DNA of 17,899 nt from M55B177 sp034722275 (GTDB lineage: Bacteria; Chloroflexota; Dehalococcoidia; GIF9; AB-539-J10), in contig JAYENW010000032.1 in assembly GCA_034722275.1 (NCBI GenBank), positions 1-17,899 of the forward strand, in the 5' to 3' direction. The notes under the pieces were generated by a model. The model searched no databases. It had not been told where the DNA came from and worked only from the letters and a program-made list of their open reading frames with translations. Both the position numbers and the translations under genes were made by a program. Of this stretch, positions 6,669-12,573 are shown piece after piece. Every line of letters starts with the position of its first letter. Within the stretch, counting starts at the first letter, position 1.

Positions 6669-8050
6669 ACTTTCCTCCCAATTACGATAGACTCCGTCGG
6701 GTAAGCATGAATATTCTCCTCTCCATTTTTAGCGAATCTTCCTGTCTGCGCATCTCTCTTTTGGGGAAGGATCTTTGAGGGGATTTCCCTCTTAATAATT
6801 CTATCTATCTCCAGTCCTGAAAGCTGCATGCTCTCAGCAAATGCCTCAGCGTTCAGGATGTCCACGTGCTTTAATGTTGTGTTACCAATGACATAACAGC
6901 ACCTGCCACCTGGTCTTAGTATCCTGTAAGTTTCATCAAAGCACTCTTGCATATCGATGAAGAAAGCTTCGATTTCTTTAGCCATTGCCATATCTTTTAA
7001 AGACATCTGGTCCGCTATCGATTGTGCGATATTGCTTTTTAGCAACCTGTCGCTATATCGTTTATATGATGTCCCGATAAATTCTCGACGGTATGCTGTC
7101 AGGTTGGGAGTACATTCGAGCCAGAGAGTGCTGAGTTGATGAAGGTCAGCATATTCATAGCTTGTAACATAGGGGCTCGATGTTATCTGAATATCTACCG
7201 TTTCGTTATCTACAGGCTGCCTTCTGGCATCTCCCCGCTTGATATTTAGGTATTCGTTCAAGTTGCATTTCACCTGGTCAGGGACGGTCTTCCAGAATTC
7301 GTTGTTTGCTCTTTCCATCTTTCTCAGGTGCCGTTTAAAACAAATAATGGGCTTTTGGATGTTCTTATTGAAGTCTCTCGTGGGCTTCGTGCTTCCCATG
7401 AGCCAGATAGAGGCAGTTTTGAGTATATGGCTGAAGCAGACAAGGAAGAAATCCCGTAAGGTTGGATTAGATTCATCTCTAATTCTTGAGAGGATAATCC
7501 CTAGTTCTTCTTTTATCTCTGGCTTGAACCAGTAATCTATTCTCTCTATGTTGGCCTCTGGTATGTACGGGCTTGTATGAGCATTAAAGGACAGAGTATT
7601 GAATTCTAAAAACGATAGGTCTGCAACCAGCTCCTGTATTTTTTCTCTGAGTAAGACAGGGTCGATGGGAGTGCTTTTTACCCTTGTAATCAACTCAGAG
7701 ATGTAATTAATATCGGTTCCGCTTACCTTGTACCCACGCGCAATGCCACATGTAATAGTTGTACCGCTGCCCATGAAGAGGTCGTTTACATGGGGCTCTT
7801 TTATGTCGCTTAAATATTCGTCGAACAGCTTTTCGACCAGTTGGGGGATGAACTTTGCAGGGTAGCGATGATAGCAGTGGGTCAGCTTGGAAGTCTCGCC
7901 TGGCCTGTATTCTGTGAAGGCCCATTCTCTGCTGATCTCCAGGGACTTGAAGGCGGAGATTATTTCCAATGGGGAATACAGGGCATTGCTGAGCTTAGTG
8001 TGCATCTCTTTTACTGGAGAAGTCGTTACGTTGAAATTTCCTCCTAGCAT
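6665..8050 (-). CDS. DNA methyltransferase with TSSPY motif, second MTase of the RM cassette
   Basis: A 461-residue amino-methyltransferase. HRYPAKF (61-67) precedes motif I, DLFMGSGTT (90-98). Motif IV is TSSPY (290-294), followed by YADLHQLSTLWL. The long ~190-residue insert between motif I and motif IV is helical and may hold the target-recognition part. As in the third methylase, Ser replaces the first Pro of the canonical motif. GGRCCYVIGNTT in the C-terminal part fits the later strands of the fold. The ATG overlaps the stop of the 81-aa gene (ATGCTAG), and an AGGAGG lies inside codons 2-4, possibly a leftover of a different start such as Met16. The last 4 bases overlap the endonuclease gene. 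N4-cytosine specificity is the more likely, but this is not proven. Confidence 0.85.
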   Translation of the reverse strand: MLGGNFNVTTSPVKEMHTKLSNALYSPLEIISAFKSLEISREWAFTEYRPGETSKLTHCYHRYPAKFIPQLVEKLFDEYLSDIKEPHVNDLFMGSGTTITCGIARGYKVSGTDINYISELITRVKSTPIDPVLLREKIQELVADLSFLEFNTLSFNAHTSPYIPEANIERIDYWFKPEIKEELGIILSRIRDESNPTLRDFFLVCFSHILKTASIWLMGSTKPTRDFNKNIQKPIICFKRHLRKMERANNEFWKTVPDQVKCNLNEYLNIKRGDARRQPVDNETVDIQITSSPYVTSYEYADLHQLSTLWLECTPNLTAYRREFIGTSYKRYSDRLLKSNIAQSIADQMSLKDMAMAKEIEAFFIDMQECFDETYRILRPGGRCCYVIGNTTLKHVDILNAEAFAESMQLSGLEIDRIIKREIPSKILPQKRDAQTGRFAKNGEENIHAYPTESIVIGRKV

Positions 8051-8289
8051 AATTTTAAAGTATTCTTTATCAAATCACAGATAGCTTCATGCATATCCTT
8101 CGCTGGCTTATCTTTAGATTTCCTGGCATCTTCTAGTTTATAGAGTTCCTTCTGGCCTATCAAGACCAGTTCTCTCCTCCTCACTTCATCCTCTGGGATC
8201 GCATATCCCAAACTTGCATTTATACTGGGCCAACTTTTCATTTCCCTGTAGATTTTCTTGAGTTCTATCTTTATTTCCCTCTCTGTCAT
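8044..8289 (-). CDS. Small helical protein of unknown function inside the RM operon
   Basis: An 81-residue charged protein that I do not recognise. The first ~20 residues and the last ~45 are predicted helical and rich in Lys, Glu and Arg; a short SINASLGYAIPEDEV segment lies between. There is no helix-turn-helix signature of a C protein, no membrane segment and no nuclease motif. It overlaps the HTH-methyltransferase gene by 4 bases (ATGA) and the next methyltransferase by 7 bases, so it is embedded in and translated with the cassette. It could be a partner or stabilising subunit of a methyltransferase or a regulator; neither is shown by the sequence. GGGAG about ten bases upstream of the ATG is the likely ribosome binding site. 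Confidence 0.65.
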   Translation of the reverse strand: MTEREIKIELKKIYREMKSWPSINASLGYAIPEDEVRRRELVLIGQKELYKLEDARKSKDKPAKDMHEAICDLIKNTLKLC

Positions 8290-9398
8290 ATTGCTTTATC
8301 TCCCATCGCAGGCTTTCCTTCCCTTTTGAGGTTATCCATGGCATCTGTCACCTCTTTTCCCGCCTGTTTACAGCATTTCTTATCTATCTCAATCCCTATT
8401 CCCTTTCTTTCTGTTTGCAGGCAGGCGAGCAAAGTAGAGCCACTGCCCAGAAAAGGGTCAAGAATGGTGTCGCCGACAAAGCTGAAGAGCTTTATACATC
8501 GCCGCGGTAGTTCAACAGGGAAAGGAGCTGGATGTCCAATCCTTTTCTTGCTTTCCCCCATAATTGTCCATACTCCGTTTGTCCATTCCATGAACTCTTT
8601 CCTGGTTATGTCTGATTTTCTGTTACCACTGGTCCTTTTCCATCTTTCTTTATAGAGTATGACGATGACTTCAACCGGAGCTATCACATATGGTGCAGTA
8701 GCAGATAGCCATGACCCCCAGGCGGTTCTTCGTGAGATATTCTGCTCATTCCAGATAATTGTTGAGTGATACCGGAAACCGACTGACTTGGCAATAGTTG
8801 TGATATCAGCACATACACTCTGTTGGCCACCCTTGTTCTTGTCCAGTGGGATATTGAGGCAGAACCTTCCATCATCTTTGAGTAAGGTGTAGCACCTGGC
8901 AAGCCATTTTCGGGTAAATGAGAGATAATCCTTGTAAGACATAGTGTCATCGTGGGAGTTATATTTAATATCCACATTATAGGGAGGCGATGTTACTATT
9001 AAATCCACAGAACGCTCTGTGACGCTGTTTGTTTCCAAGATGTCAGTGTTGTATATCCATATTGATTCCTTGTGGAAGTACGGTTCTTCCATTTGAAGGG
9101 CCTCAGTGGGTGCAGTGTGTTCGTCTTCTTCTATATCTTCTGTGATATAAGTTGCCTCGGGTTCTTCTAACATAAGAGCGGATTTCTTATATCTATATCT
9201 GCTGGGATTTTGAGGGGCGCTGAAATTCTGGCTTTCTTCCAAATATCTTGCAATGTCTTCTCTACGGAAACGCCTTTGACCTCCAGGCGTCCTTGCCGAG
9301 GATATTAGCCCTTGTTTCTCCATACGATAGATGGTAGACTGACTCACACCGAGATATCTGGCAGTTTCCTTTGTGGTAAAGGTTATTTTCTCCTCCAT
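8286..9398 (-). CDS. MerR/excisionase-type HTH fused to DNA methyltransferase (TSPPY), first MTase of the RM cassette
   Basis: A 370-residue fusion. Residues ~5-55 are a winged HTH of the excisionase/MerR (HTH_17) type: TTKETARYLGVSQSTIYRM, then the wing TPGGQRRFRREDI. An acidic linker (about 78-110) follows. The methyltransferase domain has motif IV TSPPYN (136-141) before motif X-like HPAPFP (289-294) and motif I DPFLGSGST (314-322), the beta-type circular order seen in many N6-adenine and N4-cytosine methylases. Its full set of catalytic residues suggests activity. It is the first gene of the five-gene cassette, with AGAGGG before the ATG and a strong promoter close upstream, so the HTH could bind its own promoter and repress the operon. 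Alternatively the HTH adds DNA specificity. Amino-methylase identity is firm, the regulatory role inferred. Confidence 0.85.
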   Translation of the reverse strand: MEEKITFTTKETARYLGVSQSTIYRMEKQGLISSARTPGGQRRFRREDIARYLEESQNFSAPQNPSRYRYKKSALMLEEPEATYITEDIEEDEHTAPTEALQMEEPYFHKESIWIYNTDILETNSVTERSVDLIVTSPPYNVDIKYNSHDDTMSYKDYLSFTRKWLARCYTLLKDDGRFCLNIPLDKNKGGQQSVCADITTIAKSVGFRYHSTIIWNEQNISRRTAWGSWLSATAPYVIAPVEVIVILYKERWKRTSGNRKSDITRKEFMEWTNGVWTIMGESKKRIGHPAPFPVELPRRCIKLFSFVGDTILDPFLGSGSTLLACLQTERKGIGIEIDKKCCKQAGKEVTDAMDNLKREGKPAMGDKAI

Positions 9399-9425
9399 GT
9401 TGCCCTCTTGATAGGCTCTACCATT

Positions 9426-9454
9426 ACTTTACAACATTGTTCATCATTTGTCAA
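9426..9454 (-). promoter_or_regulatory. Sigma70-type promoter of the RM cassette with inverted repeat in the spacer
   Basis: On the minus strand a perfect TTGACA (9449-9454) is followed after 17 bases by TAAAGT (9426-9431), placing the transcription start around 9419, some 20 bases before the HTH-methyltransferase ATG. In the spacer, AACATTGTT (9433-9441) is an inverted repeat with a single central base, and ATTGTTC/ATTTGTC (plus strand) form an imperfect direct repeat. A protein bound here would block RNA polymerase, so these are candidate operators for the HTH domain encoded by the first gene. Confidence 0.65.
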
Positions 9455-9493
9455 GCTCTATTTCTTTGGTTGGTAGGACAGCAATTCTATCTT

Positions 9494-9521
9494 CTTCGCC
9501 GTGCTGGTGAAGCTTTTTATT
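9494..9521 (+). terminator. Rho-independent terminator-like hairpin on the + strand
   Basis: CTTCGCC, loop GTGCT, GGTGAAG form a 7-base-pair stem (one G-U) followed by CTTTTTATT on the plus strand. No plus-strand gene is seen upstream of it, since both neighbouring genes run on the minus strand. It could stop antisense transcription or be a relic of a lost gene. Confidence 0.45.
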
Positions 9522-9530
9522 CTGGCTCAG

Positions 9531-9971
9531 TTAAGCGGTGACAGACATGTCATATATCTTTCTCAATTCCTCTAAAATCCTCTCTTGAGTTATGGGCAAT
9601 TCCTTTGCTCTTATGCCGACAGCGTTGTAAATTGCATTGGCAATTGCTGCTGCGGTGCCGACCATTGTGGCTTCGCCAACACCTTTGGCGCCAAAAGCCC
9701 CTGTTGGCTCATTGCTCTCAACGATTATGGCGTCAATCTCAGGGGCGTCGCATGCTCTCAAAATCCTGTAGTCTGTGAAGTTATTGTTCAAGATTCTGCC
9801 ATCTTTGATTATCAGCCCTTCAGTCAGGGCATAACCTATGCCCATCACCTCACCGCCAGTTATCTGTCCCTCAACATGTGCCGGGTTAATAGCTTTGCCA
9901 ACATCAAAAGCGCCTGTTAATTTCAGGATGCGTACTTCACCGATCTGGGTATCAACCTCAACTTCGGGTGG
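9531..9971 (-). pseudogene. Molybdopterin hydroxylase large subunit (xanthine/CO dehydrogenase family), C-terminal fragment
   Basis: About 146 codons of the molybdenum-binding subunit of the xanthine dehydrogenase/CoxL family, which is normally 700-900 residues. Readable landmarks are GEVRILKL, FDVGKAINP, GGEVMGIGYALTEG, and near the end FGAKGVGEATMVGTAAAI, which carries the catalytic Glu of the GxGEA motif. The frame is stopped by TAA at 9972-9974, exactly where family similarity ends at PEVEVDTQIGEV, and the sequence beyond is AT-rich and unrelated. There is no start codon or ribosome binding site in a sensible place; the GTG at 9848 is internal. The gene has therefore lost its 5' end by deletion or replacement. 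The natural C-terminus is intact, so the break is one-sided. Confidence 0.8.
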
Positions 9972-9997
9972 TTATATTATAAAAAAATTAACACTGC

Positions 9998-10025
9998 TTG
10001 ATAAAACTTTCCAGGCTCTGATAAG
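9998..10025 (+). promoter_or_regulatory. Weak candidate promoter for the reductive dehalogenase homologue
   Basis: TTGATA (9998-10003), a 16-base spacer and GATAAG (10020-10025) lie in the AT-rich segment between the molybdenum hydroxylase fragment and the GTG start. Each box matches four or five of six consensus positions. It would give a leader of about 45 bases. Confidence 0.3.
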
Positions 10026-10061
10026 TTGTATTATTAAGAATCGAATTATCATCTTCAGTAA

Positions 10062-10069
10062 AAGGAGGT
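10062..10069 (+). promoter_or_regulatory. Strong ribosome binding site fixing a GTG start
   Basis: AAGGAGGT lies eight bases before GTG at 10078. It decides the start of the reductive dehalogenase homologue, whose frame is open much further upstream across unrelated sequence. Confidence 0.85.
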
Positions 10070-10077
10070 CAATTATA

Positions 10078-11211
10078 GTGTCTAAGGGAACTGATAAGTA
10101 CATTGTGGGGAAGGTGCAGAGATTTGACCAGAAGAAGGAGATGTTTAAGAGAGCGGTGTGGGATGCGAGGTGGCAAGACGTGAGAAGAAAAGCCTATGCC
10201 AGCCCCCGTTATCCCAAAGGCAAAGATGGCTATAAGCTTGAAGATTTAGCCTTTTTCGGTGCTGCCTGGTATATCGAAGATGCCTTCGCCGCGGGGACTG
10301 TGATTCACAACACAGGAATGTATAAGTGGGATACTGTGCCCGGGTATCAGAGTCAAGTTCCCCGGGATGTTAAGCTGGAGGTGGATAACCCCCAGAAGGT
10401 ATCACGAAAAATCAAAAAAGCAGCCCGATTTTTTGGTGCCTCCTTGGTGGGAATCTCCGAATTAGATAAGAGATGGATATATTCTCATTCTTTCAATCGC
10501 GACAGCGGGGAACATGAGGAGCTGGAAATACCCGAAGAATTCAAATACGCCATAGTACTCGTATTTGAGATGGATTATGAACTGGTGAAAACGACTCCCA
10601 AATGGCTCTGTGATGCAACGGAAGGGAAAGGTTATTCAACGATGCCCTTCGCTGCTGCCATGCTGGCACAGTTCATCCGTAACCTTGGTTATAAGGCGAT
10701 ACCAACGGGAAATGATACCGCGCTCAGCATCCCGCTAGCTGTTGATGCCGGTCTGGGGGAGCTGGGAAGAAATGGGTTGTTAATCACAGAAGAGTTTGGC
10801 CCGCGAGTTAGAATAGCCAAGGTTTTGACTGACCTGCCTTTAGCGCCTGATGAGCCCTGTGATTTTGGCGTGCTTAAGTACTGCTCCAGGTGTGAAAAGT
10901 GTGCCAGGTATTGTCCCAGCCAGGCAATCATCTATGGAGAACGAACTGATAAACCGCATAATATTTCCAACAACAGTGGGGAATTGAAGTGGCCCATAGA
11001 TGCCGAAAAATGCCTTAGTTTTTGGGCTCGTAATGAAGGCTCCTGCATGACCTGCATCAGGGTCTGCCCTTTCAACAAGCCATCGGGATGGTTTCATAGA
11101 TTGGTGAGATGGTTGATTAAGCATATTTCCTGGCTGGATTCATTCCTGGTCGAGATGGATGACCTCTTTGGCTATGGCAAACAGGCAAATGCCGGCAAGT
11201 ACTGGAATTGA
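10078..11211 (+). CDS. Reductive dehalogenase homologue (RdhA-like), cytoplasmic, no TAT signal
   Basis: A 377-residue corrinoid/iron-sulfur oxidoreductase. The region from FIRNLGYKAIPTGNDTALS through AGLGELGRNGLLITEEFGPR is the cobamide-binding core typical of reductive dehalogenases. Two ferredoxin clusters follow: C269-x2-C272-x2-C275-x3-C279-P and C312-x10-C323-x2-C326-x3-C330-P. Respiratory RdhA proteins are ~450-550 residues with a twin-arginine signal and an adjacent rdhB anchor; this one has neither, so it is probably soluble and cytoplasmic. The epoxyqueuosine reductase QueG is a relative, but its typical C-terminal HEAT repeats are absent here. Substrate is unknown: it may dehalogenate an organohalide for carbon or detoxification, or do other corrinoid chemistry. 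It is flanked by truncated genes on the opposite strand. Confidence 0.8.
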   Translation: MSKGTDKYIVGKVQRFDQKKEMFKRAVWDARWQDVRRKAYASPRYPKGKDGYKLEDLAFFGAAWYIEDAFAAGTVIHNTGMYKWDTVPGYQSQVPRDVKLEVDNPQKVSRKIKKAARFFGASLVGISELDKRWIYSHSFNRDSGEHEELEIPEEFKYAIVLVFEMDYELVKTTPKWLCDATEGKGYSTMPFAAAMLAQFIRNLGYKAIPTGNDTALSIPLAVDAGLGELGRNGLLITEEFGPRVRIAKVLTDLPLAPDEPCDFGVLKYCSRCEKCARYCPSQAIIYGERTDKPHNISNNSGELKWPIDAEKCLSFWARNEGSCMTCIRVCPFNKPSGWFHRLVRWLIKHISWLDSFLVEMDDLFGYGKQANAGKYWN

Positions 11212-11218
11212 ATTGTGT

Positions 11219-11490
11219 TTATTCCATTAAGAAACCGTTTTTCAGCGGGTCATTGGGGGCAAGGATCAGGGTGTTTATTCCCATGGTGTAGGCACTTCCT
11301 GTAATCTCAGCTATAATGGCATCAAATCCATTTACTTCGGTTTGGGAAACTACCTTGCTCTTAAAAGTTGTACCAATGATACTTTCGTGGATACATTCCT
11401 GATTTAGCTTGATCTTTCCCTTAGCGTATAGAGCAGCCAAATGTGCCGAGGTGCCAGTGCCACATGGCGAGCGGTCTATTCCCTTAAGGT
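11219..11490 (-). pseudogene. Proline racemase/4-hydroxyproline epimerase, C-terminal fragment
   Basis: About 90 codons from the C-terminal third of a ~330-residue racemase. DRSPCGTGTSAH carries the second catalytic Cys (codon at 11462-11464), followed by LAALYAKGKI, HESIIGT, GFDAIIAEITGSAY and the natural end DPLKNGFLME. Upstream, beyond about KGIDRSPC, the reading continues as unrelated sequence to a stop near 11540, and the N-terminal half with the first catalytic Cys is missing. No start or ribosome binding site is present. It ends 8 bases from the end of the reductive dehalogenase homologue, in the opposite direction. It is a second 5'-truncated fragment on the minus strand around that gene. 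Confidence 0.8.
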
Positions 11491-11548
11491 GCTCAAAAAA
11501 CCTTTTCCAAGATAAAGTTAGTATTTTTTGGGAATAGCCGCGTTATAG

Positions 11549-11579
11549 TTGGCAGGAAATTTTATTCTTGTGCTATAAT
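11549..11579 (+). promoter_or_regulatory. Extended -10 promoter for tRNA-Arg and probably the oxidoreductase operon
   Basis: TTGGCA (11549-11554), a 19-base spacer and TGCTATAAT, an extended -10 with perfect TATAAT at 11574-11579. The start would fall around 11586, eight bases before the tRNA. The long spacer is compensated by the TGn extension. Confidence 0.65.
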
Positions 11580-11593
11580 TCTTCTCTATTGTT

Positions 11594-11665
11594 GCCCCTG
11601 TAGCTCAGAGGATAGAGCACTGGCCTCCGAAGCCAGGCGCGAGGGTTCGAATCCCTTCAGGGGTA
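11594..11665 (+). tRNA. tRNA-Arg (anticodon CCG)
   Basis: A cloverleaf folds with acceptor GCCCCTG/CAGGGGT (one G-U), D-arm GCTC/GAGC, anticodon stem CTGGC/GCCAG around loop CTCCGAA, and T-arm GAGGG-TTCGAAT-CCCTT. The anticodon CCG reads the CGG arginine codon. CCA is not encoded. The 3' end lies only 23 bases before the start codon of the next gene. Confidence 0.93.
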
Positions 11666-11688
11666 TTTTAATTAATATATGGTGAGTT

Positions 11689-12573
11689 ATGAATAAAATT
11701 AGCGCAATTCGCTGGCATGGCAGGGGGGGGCAGGGTGCGGTGACCTCTGCTGAGCTTGTGGCTCTGACGGCAATAAAAGAAGGCAAGTTTGCGCAGGCTT
11801 TTCCCAGCTTTGGCCCCGAGAGGAGAGGCGCTCCCGTTATGGCTTTCAATCGCATAAGCGAAAGCGAGCATATTCGCTTACGCTCCGCGATAACTAAACC
11901 TGATATTGTGGTAGTTCTCGACTCTGGTCTTCTTGATATACTTGATGTTACCCGTGGGCTTAAAGAAGGCGGCAAGCTCATCATCAACAGTTCCAAATCA
12001 TTACTTGACATAAAATCAGAATTGGAAGGGCCATGGCAGCTTGCCGTGGTCAATGCCACGGCCATCGCTCTTGAAATATTGAAGATACCGGTGGTCAATA
12101 CTGCTATGCTGGGGGCCCTGGTGAAAGTCAGCGGCATAATTGATTTGGAATCCCTGGTGGAGCCACTGAAGGAGCGTTTTGGGAAGTTAGCTGAGAACAA
12201 TATCAAGGCGTGTCGTCGGGCATATGAAGAAACATCTATTGCGCCACCAGGCACTGTTTCCAGGCGGACTGAGAAGGTATTTGCCGAAGAAAAGTGGCCC
12301 TCGTGGCGGGAACTGGCTCCAGGAGGTGTGGTGACTGAGGCGGGAAATGCCAAAAGCTACCGCAGCGGAGATTGGAGGTCGGAGCGTCCCGAATGGGACC
12401 ACGATAAATGTATCAAGTGTGGTATCTGCGCGCTCTTTTGTCCTGAAGGTTGTGTTAATCAGAATGAGAAAGGCTACTTTGAAGCTGATTATTATTATTG
12501 TAAAGGGTGCGGCATCTGTGCCCGTGAATGCTGGACGCAGGCGATAACTATGACTGCGGAGGTGAAAGTATGA
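11689..12573 (+). CDS. 2-oxoacid:ferredoxin oxidoreductase, fused gamma-delta subunit
   Basis: A 294-residue fusion of the gamma and delta subunits. Residues 1-~190 are the gamma domain, opening with IRWHGRGGQGAVTSAE and continuing with FGPERRGAPV, the CoA-side module of pyruvate/2-oxoacid ferredoxin oxidoreductases. Residues ~235-290 are the delta ferredoxin with two 4Fe-4S motifs: C241/C244/C247/C251-P and C271/C274/C277/C281, the latter followed by Trp instead of Pro. It transfers electrons from the thiamine site to external ferredoxin or to the flavoprotein encoded downstream. GGTGAG lies just before the ATG. Its TGA overlaps the alpha-subunit ATG (ATGA). Substrate (pyruvate, 2-oxoglutarate or branched-chain) is not resolved. 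Confidence 0.9.
   Translation: MNKISAIRWHGRGGQGAVTSAELVALTAIKEGKFAQAFPSFGPERRGAPVMAFNRISESEHIRLRSAITKPDIVVVLDSGLLDILDVTRGLKEGGKLIINSSKSLLDIKSELEGPWQLAVVNATAIALEILKIPVVNTAMLGALVKVSGIIDLESLVEPLKERFGKLAENNIKACRRAYEETSIAPPGTVSRRTEKVFAEEKWPSWRELAPGGVVTEAGNAKSYRSGDWRSERPEWDHDKCIKCGICALFCPEGCVNQNEKGYFEADYYYCKGCGICARECWTQAITMTAEVKV

Noticed and set aside
9838..10077. Upstream extension of the reductive dehalogenase frame
   Set aside because: It runs antisense through the molybdenum hydroxylase fragment; AAGGAGGT before GTG at 10078 gives the real start.
11586..12353. 255-residue open frame on the minus strand
   Set aside because: It lies opposite the tRNA-Arg and the gamma-delta gene, is Ser/Arg/Pro-rich with no domain pattern, and is a shadow of the true coding strand.
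12528..12569. Upstream start for the alpha subunit
   Set aside because: It lies within the preceding gene; family alignments start near MKRVGLESS and the ATG at 12570 has a good ribosome binding site.
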